DNA from: Nocardiopsis xinjiangensis YIM 90004
GTDB lineage: Bacteria > Actinomycetota > Actinomycetes > Streptosporangiales > Streptosporangiaceae
NCBI RefSeq assembly: GCF_000341145.1
Contig: NZ_ANBE01000024.1
Span: 122,297-155,880 of the forward strand
Length of the DNA: 33,584 nucleotides
Direction of reading: 5' to 3'
How positions within the stretch are numbered: the stretch's first letter is position 1; each line of letters begins with the position of its first letter. A program made the position numbers and the translations under genes. Below are positions 7,779 to 23,367 of the stretch, in pieces. The notes under the pieces were generated by a model. The model was not told the origin of the DNA, ran no database searches, and saw nothing but the letters and a program-made list of their open reading frames with translations.

Positions 7779-7803
7779 TCGGGTTCTTCGTTCTGCGTGG
7801 CCC

Positions 7804-8325
7804 TCAGGCGGGGTTGACCACCACGTACCGATTGGGCTCCTCACCCTCGGACTCGCTCGTGAGGCCGGCATCCGCGACAGCGTCGTGGACGACCTTGCGC
7901 TCGAACGGGGTCATGGGCTCCAGGGAGTAGGACTCCCCGTTCTCCTTGACCTTGTTCACCGCTTCCGTACCGACCTGGTGGAGCACCTTGCGGCGCCCCT
8001 CCCGGTAACCGCCGATGTCGAGCATCAGGCGGCTGCGTTCCCCCGACGCCCGGTGGACAGCGAGACGGGTGAGCTCCTGGAGCGACTCCAGGACTTCGCC
8101 GTTGTCACCGATGAGCTCGTCGAGGGTCGCACCCACCACGGAGACGAGAGCCCGATCGCCCTCGACGTCCATGTCGATGTCCCCGTCGAAGTCCGCGATG
8201 TCGAGGAGGCCCTCGATGTAGTCCGCGGCGATGTCGCCTTCGTTCTCCAGGGCTTCGACGTCGGTGCCGGCCTCAGGCGCCTCTGCCACCGCTACTCCAC
8301 CGCTCTCTTCCTCGCTACGTTCCAC
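7804..8325 (-). CDS. jag: Jag/KhpB-type single-stranded nucleic acid binding protein (KH-R3H)
   Basis: The 173-residue protein has an acidic N-terminus, a KH-type domain at about residues 40-105 (IDMDVEGDRALVSVVGATLDELIGDNGE) and a C-terminal R3H domain (LMLDIGGYREGRRKVL ... LEPMTPFERKVVHDAVAD). It lacks the long Jag-N domain of firmicute homologues, as is usual in actinobacteria. The family binds RNA and is linked to membrane protein insertion and cell division through its constant pairing with yidC. The GTG at 8325 has GAGGAG 11 bases upstream; a nearby ATG is out of frame. Confidence 0.9.
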   Translation of the reverse strand: MERSEEESGGVAVAEAPEAGTDVEALENEGDIAADYIEGLLDIADFDGDIDMDVEGDRALVSVVGATLDELIGDNGEVLESLQELTRLAVHRASGERSRLMLDIGGYREGRRKVLHQVGTEAVNKVKENGESYSLEPMTPFERKVVHDAVADAGLTSESEGEEPNRYVVVNPA

Positions 8326-8449
8326 AGCGATCCCGTCTCCTCGTCCATGTCGTGACCTTCAAGGGCATTGTCACCCGCGTACCAGGCTGTGTGCGCGGCC
8401 GACACGAAGCACGAGAACCGGTCTCCGGCCGGGCCGACGGGGCCTTCCG

Positions 8450-9379
8450 TCAGGAACCGCCGCCCGTGCGCTTGGAACGCGACTGCTTCTTCGGCTGCTT
8501 GCGTTCGATCTTAGGCTGTTCCGTCTGCTCGGGTTCGGGTTCGGCCGCCTTCTTGCGGCCGAGCATGCCCTTGGCGGAACCGCCGTTCTCCTTGGCCTTG
8601 GGCTCCTCACCCGGCTGCGGCTGACGACGGTAGAGGATGTTCTGCTGACCCATGGTCCAGAGGTTGGTGGTGACCCAGTAGACCAGCACACCGACCGGCA
8701 TCATGAGACCGAAGAGCCCGAAGAGGGGCGCCATGTACATCATGATCTTCTGGGTCTGCATCATCGGGTTGTCAGGCTGCTGCGCCATGCTCCGCTGGAT
8801 GCTCTGCCGCATGGTCAGGAAGGTCGTCACGCCCATGGCCACACACGCGATGACGATGATGACCTTGGCCATGATGGGGTCGGAGGACCCCAGCGCGATC
8901 AGCTCCTCCTCGGAGGAGTTGAACTGGGCGGCGATGGGGGCCGCGAAGATCTGTGCCTCACGGGCCTGCTCGACCAGCTGCTCGTCGAACCCGAAGCGGG
9001 GGTTGCCCTCGGCGACGTTGCGCAGCACGTTGAAGAGGGAGAAGAAGACCGGCATCTGCAGGAGGAGCGGGAGACAACCCATGAGGGGGTTGGTGCCGCT
9101 CTCCTTGTAGAGCTGCATGGACTCGCGCTGCAAGCGTTCCTTGTCGTGCTTGTAGCGTTCCTGAAGCTTCTTGATCTTCGGTTGGATCTCCTGCATCTGG
9201 CGCTGCGTGTTCATCTGCTTGACGAACAGCGGCACCAGAAGAAGGCGCATGACGACGGTGAGCAGCACGATGGACAGGCCCCACGCCCACCCGCTCTCGG
9301 GGTCCAGGCCAACGACGGTCAGACCCGCATGGATCCAAACCAACACGTGGCCGACGATGTTGTAAAGCCAGTCCAGCAC
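8450..9379 (-). CDS. yidC: Membrane protein insertase YidC/Oxa1
   Basis: The 309-residue polytopic protein inserts membrane proteins alone or with SecYEG. It has an N-terminal transmembrane segment (residues 1-25), the Oxa1 core with the conserved cytoplasmic hairpin (QEIQPKIKKLQERYKHDKERLQRE) and NPLMGCLPLLLQMPVFFSLF, and further helices around residues 170-245. The C-terminal tail is Lys/Arg/Gln-rich, as in ribosome-binding YidC proteins. It is the short, Gram-positive type without the large periplasmic domain. The GTG at 9379 follows AGGAG with a 7-base spacer. Neighbours rnpA, yidD and jag complete the conserved unit. Confidence 0.95.
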   Translation of the reverse strand: MLDWLYNIVGHVLVWIHAGLTVVGLDPESGWAWGLSIVLLTVVMRLLLVPLFVKQMNTQRQMQEIQPKIKKLQERYKHDKERLQRESMQLYKESGTNPLMGCLPLLLQMPVFFSLFNVLRNVAEGNPRFGFDEQLVEQAREAQIFAAPIAAQFNSSEEELIALGSSDPIMAKVIIVIACVAMGVTTFLTMRQSIQRSMAQQPDNPMMQTQKIMMYMAPLFGLFGLMMPVGVLVYWVTTNLWTMGQQNILYRRQPQPGEEPKAKENGGSAKGMLGRKKAAEPEPEQTEQPKIERKQPKKQSRSKRTGGGS

Positions 9380-9406
9380 CGGCCAACTCCTAGATGATTC
9401 GTTCGG

Positions 9407-9763
9407 CTAACGGTCTCCCGGCCGGATTCCGGGCTCACCGGTTCCGTCCGTCGGATCCTCGGGAGAGGATCCCTGTTCGAGCTCGGGCCCGCCGTCAACA
9501 GCGGCCCGGTCGGTAGGCGCGCCCCAGGGAGGCGGAACGGGATCGAGTCCTCCGGAGTGGAAAGGCTGGCAGCGGGCGATCCGCCTGATCGCGAGCCACA
9601 GCCCTCGGAGGGCGCCGTGCACACGCAGAGCCTCCATGGCGTAAGCGCTGCACGAAGGATAGAAGCGACAGACCGGGGGAAAGAGCGGACTGATGAAGCG
9701 TTGGTATCCACGGATCGGCAGCATCAGCACCCGCGCGGACGCGGTCGGTCTGTGCTCGGTCAT
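9407..9763 (-). CDS. yidD: Membrane protein insertion efficiency factor YidD
   Basis: The small (118 aa) membrane-associated protein assists YidC-dependent insertion. It carries the family signature [19 protein letters not shown] followed by [24 protein letters not shown] and [15 protein letters not shown] Pro/Gly/acidic tail of about 40 residues extends beyond the conserved core. The ATG at 9763 overlaps the rnpA stop in an ATGA junction; an in-frame GTG at 9775 is a weaker alternative. yidC follows after 27 bases. Confidence 0.92.
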   Translation of the reverse strand: MTEHRPTASARVLMLPIRGYQRFISPLFPPVCRFYPSCSAYAMEALRVHGALRGLWLAIRRIARCQPFHSGGLDPVPPPWGAPTDRAAVDGGPELEQGSSPEDPTDGTGEPGIRPGDR

Positions 9764-10242
9764 CGGCTGGTCCACCGTTCTCCGTCCGCTTCGGGGCGGC
9801 GGTTCCCTTCTGTTCCACCGTTCGCCGGGTCCGCCGGGGGACGTGTTCTGTCACGGCCACGACGGCGCCGAGAGGCGCTCTTGGGACGCTTCGCGGCGGC
9901 GATCGCGCTGTCCAGTTGCGCGGCCAGCTCCTCGTTCCGCGCGGTCGAGGACGAGGGTTTGGCGCGTACCACCAGAAGGCTACCGTCTGGCAGATCACTC
10001 AGCCGAGACCGCATGAGGTGGCGCAGCCGGCGCTGGACCCGTTTGCGGACGACCGCTCCCCCGACCGCTTTGCTCACGATGAAGCCGATGCGGGGCGGAT
10101 CGGGGTCCTCCCCGGAACGGGGGCCGACGGCAGGAGGTGGGAGGTAGACCACTCCCAACGTGTCACGGGAGGAGCGTCGTCCGGATCGCATGACGGAGCC
10201 GAACTCGGAGCTGTGGCGCATCCGGTTCCTCGGCGACAGCAT
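9760..10242 (-). CDS. rnpA: Ribonuclease P protein component
   Basis: This basic protein subunit helps the RNase P RNA remove 5' leaders from tRNA precursors. The start [19 protein letters not shown] and the core [25 protein letters not shown] match the RnpA family, including the RNR-like basic helix. The ATG at 10242 is preceded by GGAGGA with a 4-base spacer; a frame extension to 10278 is not conserved. At 160 residues it is about 35-40 longer than typical RnpA because of an Arg/Pro-rich C-terminal tail. The tail overlaps yidD by four bases. Confidence 0.95.
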   Translation of the reverse strand: MLSPRNRMRHSSEFGSVMRSGRRSSRDTLGVVYLPPPAVGPRSGEDPDPPRIGFIVSKAVGGAVVRKRVQRRLRHLMRSRLSDLPDGSLLVVRAKPSSSTARNEELAAQLDSAIAAAKRPKSASRRRRGRDRTRPPADPANGGTEGNRRPEADGERWTSR

Positions 10243-10276
10243 GGCTTCCTCCGGGCTCGCTGCGACTTCCCATGAC

Positions 10277-10311
10277 AAAGGGACCGGCCGGCGAGTGGCC
10301 GGACCGGTCCC
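10277..10311 (-). terminator. Hairpin between rpmH and rnpA (attenuator or weak terminator)
   Basis: On the minus strand GGGACCGG plus a further five pairs (with a one-base bulge) form a GC-rich stem followed by TTT. It lies in the short gap between the rpmH stop and the rnpA start. A partial terminator or an RNA-processing site that keeps L34 mRNA more abundant than rnpA mRNA is plausible. Confidence 0.5.
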
Positions 10312-10336
10312 CGAGAATGTGGGTCTCGCGCGTGAC

Positions 10337-10480
10337 CTAGTGGCTCACGCTCAGAGCCTTGCGCCCCTTGCTGCGGCGCGAGGCGATGACGGCGCGGCCG
10401 GCGCGCGTACGCATGCGCAGCCGGAAGCCGTGGACCTTAGCGCGACGCCGGTTGTTCGGCTGAAACGTACGCTTGCTCAC
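10337..10480 (-). CDS. rpmH: Large ribosomal subunit protein bL34
   Basis: The 47-residue protein is highly basic and begins [20 protein letters not shown], followed by [21 protein letters not shown], a standard L34 sequence. GTG start at 10480 with GGAG six bases upstream. It is the first gene of the leftward unit that runs to jag, opposite dnaA, as in nearly all bacteria. Confidence 0.97.
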   Translation of the reverse strand: MSKRTFQPNNRRRAKVHGFRLRMRTRAGRAVIASRRSKGRKALSVSH

Positions 10481-10619
10481 TTAAGGCTCCAGGGGCGTGT
10501 CAGGAAATACATACGACAGACCCCCAGGATATGCGGGGTCATGCACTGCTTATGTTCCGGAGCGACGTCACCGGTGTCGGGCACACGGGCGCAGACAGAT
10601 CATCGGCATAAGCATAAAG

Positions 10620-10648
10620 AAGATACGGCCTGGGCCTCTCGGGGTCAA
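10620..10648 (-). promoter_or_regulatory. Probable housekeeping promoter of rpmH
   Basis: On the minus strand TTGACC (10648-10643) is separated by 17 bases from TATCTT (10625-10620), close to the HrdB/SigA consensus. It would give a leader of about 130 bases before rpmH. Confidence 0.65.
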
Positions 10649-10880
10649 ATCGGTCCTGCTCACGTACGTTCACCGCGTGTGCTCCTCCCCTGCCGCCGGG
10701 ACCTCACCGCGACCGGATCGGCGGTCCGGGCCCTCAAGAGGTGAGCCTCTCCCCCGGCAGGGACCGCCCTCCGGGAGCCGCGCCCGGTCCGACTTCCGGA
10801 GAAGCCGTACCGGGAGGGGGCTACCGTCCGGCGAAACACCCGGCTGCGCACACGGTCCGGGTGAACCTGTGGATCTCGGG

Positions 10881-11159
10881 TCGTCCACAGCGTGTAGCAC
10901 GTCCACATCCCAGGACTCCTGTGGATAACCTCATCCTGTGGATAACTTTCCCCTCGCCACGGTTCAGCCTGTGCACAGTCGCTTCCAGCTCGCTACACAC
11001 ACGCTCTGACCTGCTTATTGTGGAAAACTCTGCGCTGTGCACACCCATCTGAGACCCTGTGGACAAACCTGTGCACAACTTGTGGACAACTACTTCCTGC
11101 TGTGGATACCGGGGAGTAACCCTCACTCGGGCGAACACGGTCCGGTGAAGTTGTCCACA
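10881..11159. promoter_or_regulatory. DnaA-box cluster upstream of dnaA
   Basis: Five exact TTRTCCACA boxes lie at 10920-10928, 10937-10945, 11058-11066 and 11081-11089 (reverse) and 11151-11159 (forward). Near matches occur at 10881-10889, 11019-11027, 11070-11078 and 11101-11109. The cluster occupies the 830-base gap between rpmH and dnaA and probably mediates dnaA autoregulation and/or extends the origin. I see no gene in the gap; the dnaA promoter could not be assigned. Confidence 0.8.
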
Positions 11160-11314
11160 GGCACGGATCCCCCTCGAGTACGCCCGAACCGTCCCGTCGA
11201 CCCCCTCTGTGAGAGGACAATGGAGAGTCGCTCTCACACCGGGGCAGCGCACACGAGTGCACGAACACCCGAACAGATCCGCACCGAAAGGGACAGCTCC
11301 CATGGCAGGTCACC

Positions 11315-13237
11315 TTGGCTGACGCACAGGTCAACCTCGCAATGGTCTGGTCCAGCGTGCTGGACGGGATCGACAACGATGCCCTGCCCGCACACCAGCG
11401 CGCCTGGCTGCCGCAGACCCGTCCGCTCGGCCTGATCGAGGACACAGCGCTCATCGCCGCACCCAACGAGTTCACCAAGAAGGTGCTCGAGACCCGGCTC
11501 TACCCCGCCATCAGCAAGGCACTGTCCGGGCATCTGGGCAGGGACATCCGTGTGGCGGTGACGGTGGATCCCACCGCGGTCCCGACCCCGCCGCCGCCCC
11601 CGCAGTCCCCGCAGGCTTCTCCGGCGCCGCACGCCCCGGCGCCGCCGCGGCACCCCGAGGATCCGGCCCACGGGCCGCAGCACACGCCGGCCCCCGGCCC
11701 GGCGCACCAGCCCTCGGATGACCGGTACTACACGGTCCACGAATACCCGGATCAGCACGGAGAGGGAAGGCACGGCCGTCCCGCCCCGCAGCAGCCCGGA
11801 CAGGCCGACCTGCTGCACTCCGAACCCCAGGGATGGGAACCGCGCGGTACCCACGCCGCTCCGCAGGCAGAACCGCACCACTACTCCCAGGAGGAACTGC
11901 CCGGCGCCCCCTCGCACGGCGGGGAACCGGCGTGGAACACGCACGGGCACGCGCCCGCAGCTGGGCCGGACCCCGCACCGCAGCCCACCCCCCGTCCGCC
12001 CGAGCCCGGCGGGTGGGCTCCCCCGTCCGAGGAGCAGTTCGGGGCCCCCGAGTGGGACGCCCCCAACCGCTGGGAGACCCCGGCGGCGCCGGCCGAGGAC
12101 GCACCGGTCCCCAGCGGAGGCGGGAACCAGCGGGTGACAGGGGCGCGCGAGTCGCCCGGTGCACCGCCCGGCCGTTCCCAGGAGGCACCGCCCAGCGAGC
12201 ACGCGCGCCTGAACCCGAAGTACACCTTCGACACCTTCGTCATCGGGTCCAGCAACCGGTTCGCGCACGCCGCGTCGGTGGCCGCGGCCGAGGCACCCGC
12301 CAAGGCCTACAACCCGCTGTTCATCCACGGCGGCTCGGGCCTGGGCAAGACCCACCTCCTGCACGCGATCGGGCACTACACGCACCGTCTCTACGAGGGA
12401 TCGCGTGTGCGGTACGTCAGCTCCGAGGAGTTCACCAACGAGTTCATCAACTCGATCCGGGACGGCAAGGCGGACGGGTTCCGCCGCCGGTACCGGGACA
12501 TCGACGTGCTCCTGGTGGACGACATCCAGTTCCTGGAGAACAAGGAGCAGACCCAGGAGGAGTTCTTCCACACGTTCAACACGCTCCACAACTCCGACAA
12601 ACAGATCGTCATCTCCAGCGACCGGCCGCCCAAGCAGCTGACGACGCTGGAGGACCGGATGCGCAGCCGGTTCGAGTGGGGCCTGCTCACGGACGTGCAG
12701 CCGCCCGAGCTGGAGACCCGGATCGCGATCCTGCGCAAGAAGGCCGCACAGGAGGGTCTGGCCGCACCGCCGGAGGTCCTGGAGTTCATCGCGAGCAAGA
12801 TCTCCACGAACATCCGCGAGCTGGAGGGGGCGCTGATCCGTGTCACCGCCTTCGCCAGCCTCAACCGGCAGTCGGTGGATCTGGAGCTGACCGGGCAGGT
12901 GCTGCGCGACCTCGTCCCCAGCGACGAGGTCCCCGAGATCACGACCGGCACGATCATGTCCCAGACGGCCGCCTACTTCGGGCTGACCGTGGACGACCTG
13001 TGTGGGACCTCTCGCTCCCGGGTGCTCGTGACCGCCCGTCAGATCGCCATGTACCTGTGCCGGGAGCTCACCGAGCTGTCCCTTCCCAAGATCGGGCAGC
13101 AGTTCGGCGGCCGCGACCACACGACGGTGATGCACGCCGACCGGAAGGTGCGCGCGCTCATGGCCGAGCGGCGCTCCATCTACAACCAGGTGCACGAGCT
13201 CACCAGCCGGATCAAGGACCAGCCCCCGATGCACTGA
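11315..13237 (+). CDS. dnaA: Chromosomal replication initiator protein DnaA
   Basis: DnaA binds the boxes on both sides of the gene and opens oriC. The 640 residues show domain I (residues 1-87, [15 protein letters not shown] ... ALIAAPNEF), an unusually long Pro/His/Gly-rich domain II of about 200 residues as in streptomycetes, the AAA+ domain III with Walker [10 protein letters not shown] (Lys345) and Walker [16 protein letters not shown], and domain IV with the DNA-binding signature [15 protein letters not shown]. The TTG at 11315 gives the family-typical start MADAQV; the only upstream ATG (11302) is out of frame and stops after six sense codons, overlapping the dnaA start. Confidence 0.96.
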   Translation: MADAQVNLAMVWSSVLDGIDNDALPAHQRAWLPQTRPLGLIEDTALIAAPNEFTKKVLETRLYPAISKALSGHLGRDIRVAVTVDPTAVPTPPPPPQSPQASPAPHAPAPPRHPEDPAHGPQHTPAPGPAHQPSDDRYYTVHEYPDQHGEGRHGRPAPQQPGQADLLHSEPQGWEPRGTHAAPQAEPHHYSQEELPGAPSHGGEPAWNTHGHAPAAGPDPAPQPTPRPPEPGGWAPPSEEQFGAPEWDAPNRWETPAAPAEDAPVPSGGGNQRVTGARESPGAPPGRSQEAPPSEHARLNPKYTFDTFVIGSSNRFAHAASVAAAEAPAKAYNPLFIHGGSGLGKTHLLHAIGHYTHRLYEGSRVRYVSSEEFTNEFINSIRDGKADGFRRRYRDIDVLLVDDIQFLENKEQTQEEFFHTFNTLHNSDKQIVISSDRPPKQLTTLEDRMRSRFEWGLLTDVQPPELETRIAILRKKAAQEGLAAPPEVLEFIASKISTNIRELEGALIRVTAFASLNRQSVDLELTGQVLRDLVPSDEVPEITTGTIMSQTAAYFGLTVDDLCGTSRSRVLVTARQIAMYLCRELTELSLPKIGQQFGGRDHTTVMHADRKVRALMAERRSIYNQVHELTSRIKDQPPMH

Positions 13238-13349
13238 CCGGACATCCCTGCCGAAGGGGAACAGAGCGGCCACGGGGAGGGCGACCGGAGTGTCGGCCCT
13301 CCCCGCCGTGTGTCCGCGGGTCGACGTGTCTCCGTGTCGACAGAGTGCT

Positions 13350-14087
13350 TCGTCCACAGGTCCACAGGGCTTCGGCGGGCGGACCGGCCTCGGGACGCTC
13401 TGCCACGGCTCCGGAGCAAGTTATCCACAGGCTTGTGTGTGCATCCACACCCTGGTGCCCGCTGTGCGAGGTACCGCCTTTGACCTCCCTTTTCTCGACC
13501 GCGAAGCCCTGAATGCCCTGTTCTTCGGGGGGTCGGGGGCTTCTTGTGCACAGGACGGGCCCACCCCCGGAAGACTGTGCCAATGAACGATGATCATGTT
13601 TTCCTGCGCGCCTGTGGATAACGCTGTGCACAGCATCTTTGTCCGGGTACGCGAGGTACGTCGGTGGGCTCGAAAAAAAATTTTCAGAGATCTCGGCCGA
13701 GTTATCCACAGGCAAGGGCCAAATTCTGTGGACAACCCTGTGGAAAAGCTGTGGACAAGTGCCTCAGGCCTGTGGGTAACCAGGGGGTCGGCTGTGGATA
13801 GTTCCACCCGTCATCGGATCACGGGACCTCAGGCTGATGTGGACAACATGGGGAAAACCTGTGGATGGACCTGTGGATGCCGTGTGGACAACCTGTGGGG
13901 GCTTTCCTTCGTCCACAGTGACCTGGAGTTGTACACAGCTTCGCCCACAGGCCCTGTGGACAAAAATTTGGGCTCTGACCTGCAAAGACAATGGTTATCC
14001 ACACTGTCCACAGCCCCTACTACTACTGCGCACCTTGAGTAACCCAGATGTGGCGTCAAAACAGCTTCGGGCAAAATCTGTGGACAA
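13350..14087. other. oriC: Replication origin oriC
   Basis: The 1.1-kb dnaA-dnaN gap contains ten exact TTRTCCACA boxes: forward at 13421, 13702 and 13995; reverse at 13613, 13727, 13750, 13838, 13883, 13955 and 14079. Variants lie at 13350, 13739, 13771, 13793, 13909, 13929 and 14004. Boxes occur in both orientations with irregular spacing, as in other actinomycete origins. An A/T run at 13673-13684 is the most likely unwinding element. No protein-coding gene is evident here; the many short open frames read through box sequence. Confidence 0.92.
13673..13684. other. A/T tract in oriC, candidate DNA unwinding element
   Basis: Eight A followed by four T in a genome near 70% GC, 17 bases before a forward DnaA box at 13702. 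It is the only long A/T run in the origin. Confidence 0.55.
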
Positions 14088-14357
14088 CTCGGCGAGACGG
14101 GGGTGTCAGCAGCCAGGTGTGGTGAGGTGAGCGGCAGCGGGTGAATCCGGGTAACGTGTGGTCTCGCCCCTGTCCCGTTCCCGCCACTGGCGTGGAGACC
14201 CCGACGGGGACCGGGTGACTCCCCCGGTGGAGGATCCACACGCTGTGGACGCCCATCGGTGACGGGCAGGACCCGGTCACCCCCACAGACACCCACGAGC
14301 TGCCAACGTGAAGGCTTCGACCGACCCCGTCGGTCGTGCGGAAAGTGAGTCGGACAA

Positions 14358-15497
14358 GTGAAGTTCCGGGTCGAACGCGACGTACTGGCCGACGCAGTCG
14401 CCTGGACCGCGCGCACTCTCCCGACGCGCCCCTCGGTCCCGGTGCTGGTCGGTATTCTGCTCGAGACCGACGACAGTGAGGGCCACCAGCGGGTGCGCCT
14501 GTCCGGCTTCGATTACGAGGTCTCCACCCAGTCGGTGATCGACGTCGACGTCGAGGAGTCCGGACGTGTCCTGGTTCCGGGCAAACTCCTGTCCGAGATC
14601 ACCCGGAACCTTCCTCCACAGTCGGTGGAGATCTCCACCGACGGTGCGAAGGCCCTCGTCACCTGCGGCAGCGCGAAGTTCACCATCAACACGATGTCCG
14701 TCGACGAGTACCCCACGCTCCCGGAGATGCCCGGTCTGAGCGGGACCGTCGGCAGCGACGCCTTCGCCGCCGCCGTCAGCCAGGTCGCCATCGCGGCCGG
14801 CCGCGACGACACCCTGCCGATGCTCACCGGCGTGCGCGTCGAGATCGAGGGCGAGACCATCACGCTGGCTTCCACCGACCGCTACCGCCTCGCGGTGCGT
14901 GAGCTCACCTGGAAGCCGGAGAACCCGGAGCTGTCCGCGGTCGCGTTGGTGCCCGCCAAGACCCTGGCCGATACCGCCAAGTCCCTCACGTCCGGAGCCG
15001 AGATCTCGGTCGCGCTCGCCAGTGGCGACACCGGCGACGGGATGATCGGTTTCGAGGGCGGCGGCCGCCGCACCACCACCCGCCTGCTCGACGGCGAGTT
15101 CCCCAAGTACCGCGCCCTGCTCCCGGACAGCTTCAACTCGGTCGCCGAGATCGGCCGCGCCGAGTTCGTCGAGGCCGTCAAGCGCGTGTCCCTGGTCGCC
15201 GAGCGCAACACCCCGCTCCGTCTGGCCTTCTCCGAGGGCACCCTGACCCTCGAGGCCGGCACCGGCGAGGACGCCCAGGCGGTGGAGACCCTGGAAGCCG
15301 AACTCGACGGCGAGGACATCCAGATCGCTTTCAACTCCGGTTTCCTGCTGGACGGCCTGGGGGCGATCGGTGGCGATGTGGCGCGGCTGAACTTCACCAC
15401 GTCGACCAAGCCCGCGATCCTCACCGGCAAGCCGGTCGAGGAGGGCACGGCCCCCGAGTACCGTTACCTGATCATGCCGGTGCGCTTGTCCAACTGA
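14358..15497 (+). CDS. dnaN: DNA polymerase III beta subunit (sliding clamp)
   Basis: The 379-residue protein forms the ring-shaped processivity clamp as a dimer. The three repeated clamp domains are visible: MKFRVERDVLADAVAWTAR..., the middle domain from about residue 130 (FAAAVSQVAIAAGRDDTLPMLTGV) and the third from about 255 (EFVEAVKRVSLVAERNTPLRLAF), ending with the characteristic YRYLIMPVRLS. The GTG at 14358 gives the canonical start. It follows oriC and precedes gnd, as in most actinobacteria. Confidence 0.96.
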   Translation: MKFRVERDVLADAVAWTARTLPTRPSVPVLVGILLETDDSEGHQRVRLSGFDYEVSTQSVIDVDVEESGRVLVPGKLLSEITRNLPPQSVEISTDGAKALVTCGSAKFTINTMSVDEYPTLPEMPGLSGTVGSDAFAAAVSQVAIAAGRDDTLPMLTGVRVEIEGETITLASTDRYRLAVRELTWKPENPELSAVALVPAKTLADTAKSLTSGAEISVALASGDTGDGMIGFEGGGRRTTTRLLDGEFPKYRALLPDSFNSVAEIGRAEFVEAVKRVSLVAERNTPLRLAFSEGTLTLEAGTGEDAQAVETLEAELDGEDIQIAFNSGFLLDGLGAIGGDVARLNFTTSTKPAILTGKPVEEGTAPEYRYLIMPVRLSN

Positions 15498-15591
15498 TCC
15501 GCGGCCGTTCGATCGACTGACACCACCGGCCGCCTGTCGCGGTGGCCGGCTGGTCCGTACGTGTCCACTGTCGGGGATCAAGGGAGGACCA

Positions 15592-16488
<897 letters not shown>

Positions 16489-16575
16489 CCTTCCCGGCCG
16501 GGGCGGCACCGGTGCGCCCCGGCCCTGTTCTCCTGCCGCCCGCGCCCCCGACGCCGTCCACAGGAGGAAGGCCGG

Positions 16576-17712
16576 ATGTACGTTTCCCACCTGCAACTGG
16601 CTGACTTCCGGTCCTACGGTGAGGCACTCCTGGAGCTCTCCCCCGGGATCACCGTTCTGGTCGGAGCCAACGGTCAGGGCAAGACCAACCTCGTCGAGGC
16701 GCTCGGTTACGTCGCGACCCTGAGCAGCCACCGGGTCTCCTCGGACACACCGCTGGTACGACAGGGCGCACTCCGTGCGATCATCCGTACCAAGATCGTG
16801 CGGGACGAGCGGTCGATGGTGGTGGACCTGGAGCTCAACCCGGGCAAGGCCAACCGTGCCCGGATCAACCAGTCCCCGGCCGGGCGCCCGCGTGAGGTGC
16901 TCGGCGCTCTGCGTACCGTCCTCTTCGCCCCGGAGGACCTCGCCCTGATCAAGGGCGATCCCGGGGAAAGGCGCCGTTTCCTCGACGACCTGTTGGTGTC
17001 TCGGGCGCCGCGTATGGCGGGGGTGCGATCCGACTACGAGCGTGTGCTCAAGCAGCGCAACGCCCTGCTCAAGTCGGCCTCGGGACGCATGCTCGCCCGC
17101 AAGGGGGCACCGCCCGACCTGAGCACCCTGGAGGTGTGGGACGCCCACCTGGCCGAGACCGGCGCCGAGCTGCTCGCGGCCCGGCTGTCCCTGGTGGAGG
17201 ACCTGCGTCCGCTGGTGGAGGAGGCCTATGCGGGCCTGACCGACTCCGGTGGCCCGGCCCGGCTCTCCTACCGCTCCTCCATGGACCCGGACGGCCCGGA
17301 GCCCGCGCCCGATCGCGAGGCCCTGGCGGTGGCGCTGCGGTCGGCGATGGCCGAGACGCGCGACCGCGAGTTGCAGCGCGGGGTCAGCCTGGTGGGTCCG
17401 CACCGGGACGAGTTGGGGCTGAGCCTGGGCGAGCTGCCGACGAAGGGATACGCGAGCCAGGGCGAGTCCTGGTCGTTCGCGCTGTCCCTGAAGCTGTCGG
17501 CCTTCGGACTGCTGCGTGCCGACAGTGACGACCCCGTGCTGATTCTCGACGACGTGTTCGCCGAGTTGGACGCCGAGCGCCGCCGAAGACTGGCCGAGCG
17601 GGTGCGCGACGCCGAGCAGGTGTTGGTGACCGCCGCGGTCGAGGACGACATCCCCCGGGAGCTGGAGGGCGCACGTTTCGTGGTCCGGGAGGGGGATGTC
17701 GACCGTGGATGA
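16576..17712 (+). CDS. recF: DNA replication and repair protein RecF
   Basis: The SMC-like ATPase helps load RecA at gaps. The 378-residue protein has Walker [10 protein letters not shown] at about residues 30-38, the RRRFLDDLL segment, and the ABC signature/Walker B region [15 protein letters not shown] ... [13 protein letters not shown] near the C-terminus. The ATG at 16576 is preceded by AGGAGG at 16562-16567. The C-terminus overlaps the DUF721 gene by 17 bases. Confidence 0.95.
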   Translation: MYVSHLQLADFRSYGEALLELSPGITVLVGANGQGKTNLVEALGYVATLSSHRVSSDTPLVRQGALRAIIRTKIVRDERSMVVDLELNPGKANRARINQSPAGRPREVLGALRTVLFAPEDLALIKGDPGERRRFLDDLLVSRAPRMAGVRSDYERVLKQRNALLKSASGRMLARKGAPPDLSTLEVWDAHLAETGAELLAARLSLVEDLRPLVEEAYAGLTDSGGPARLSYRSSMDPDGPEPAPDREALAVALRSAMAETRDRELQRGVSLVGPHRDELGLSLGELPTKGYASQGESWSFALSLKLSAFGLLRADSDDPVLILDDVFAELDAERRRRLAERVRDAEQVLVTAAVEDDIPRELEGARFVVREGDVDRG

Positions 17713-18250
17713 TTTTCCTCCACAGCCTGTGGACGGTGTCGGCGGTTCCGGAGGCCAGGTCCCCCGCGCGGGGCAGGGTCGTCCACACCCTGTGGATGGC
17801 GCTTCCCCGGCGGGTGAGGATCCACAGGCCACCGGCGCGGACCTCGCCCGCCAGGCCCTCGCGCGGGCGCGCGCGCAAGCGCGTGAGCGCGGGGGTGATA
17901 CGCGGGCGCCGCGGCGTGCCCGCCGCCGTGGCCGATTGCGGTCACGGGAGGAGCCCCAGATGTTCGGTGACGCGGTCCGCACATGGTTGATCGAGCACGG
18001 GTGGCAGGAACAAGTGGCCATCGGAGGGGTCTTCGGCCGGTGGTCGGACATCGTTGGTGAGTTCAACGCCAGTCGTCTCCAACCGGAAAGTTTTTCGGAG
18101 GGCGAACTGGTCGTTGTGGCCGATTCGCCGACCATGGCGGCCCAGGCTCGAACGATGGTGCGGCCGTTGATGAGGAAACTGAACGAGGAGCTGGGTGACG
18201 GCACGGTCCTGGCCATCAAGGTTCGGGGCCCCGGTTCCCGCCGACGCTGA
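17696..18250 (+). CDS. DUF721 (DciA-like) family protein
   Basis: The 184-residue protein has a disordered N-terminal half rich in Pro, Gly and Arg (residues 1-85) and a DUF721 domain at about 88-180 ([33 protein letters not shown] ... [30 protein letters not shown]). DciA-type members load the replicative helicase, and the gene lies between recF and gyrB as in other actinobacteria, so a replication role is reasonable. The ATG at 17696 overlaps recF; a GTG at 17705 is an alternative. The 5' coding part is studded with DnaA-box-like sequences (17719-17829). Confidence 0.88.
   Translation: MSTVDDFPPQPVDGVGGSGGQVPRAGQGRPHPVDGASPAGEDPQATGADLARQALARARAQARERGGDTRAPRRARRRGRLRSREEPQMFGDAVRTWLIEHGWQEQVAIGGVFGRWSDIVGEFNASRLQPESFSEGELVVVADSPTMAAQARTMVRPLMRKLNEELGDGTVLAIKVRGPGSRRR
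17719..17829. promoter_or_regulatory. DnaA-box-like palindromes inside the DUF721 gene
   Basis: TCCACAGCCTGTGGA (17719-17733) is a perfect interrupted palindrome, TCGTCCACA (17779-17787) and TGTGGATGG (17791-17799) face each other, and a further TCCACAG lies at 17821-17827. All are one or two bases from the actinobacterial DnaA box. They lie in the disordered coding region, about 3.6 kb from oriC. Confidence 0.5.
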
Positions 18251-20652
<2,402 letters not shown>

Positions 20653-20699
20653 CCCGGCCCACCCCGCTCAACGACTCCTCGAAGAAGGGATCGACATCC

Positions 20700-23255
<2,556 letters not shown>

Positions 23256-23367
23256 ACTGCGCGATACGTCCCGATGTATTTCGGTTCCCGTGGTTCCCGC
23301 GTTCTGGGGGCCATGGGAACCACGGCGCCATCACCGTTCTCAAGGAAAGTCCAGCGGTAACGTTTCT

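Larger units (their letters stand above)
6749..7803. other. Gene-free centromere-like interval (parS cluster) between rsmG and jag
   Basis: About 1,050 bases contain no convincing gene. Open frames here are short and have no family signature; several only exist because parS reads as FHVKH or VSRET. The interval holds six parS-type sites (at 6962, 6997, 7177, 7428, 7680 and 7717), two palindromes with the core ATGTCGACAT, and the jag terminator. In most actinomycetes known to me jag and rsmG are close neighbours, so the expansion is itself notable. The rsmG promoter must also lie here, but I could not pick a convincing -10/-35 pair. Confidence 0.75.

Noticed and set aside
6966..7930. Open frames across the parS cluster
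   Set aside because: They contain FHVKH/VSRET only because parS is translated; no start signals or family features, and they conflict with each other.
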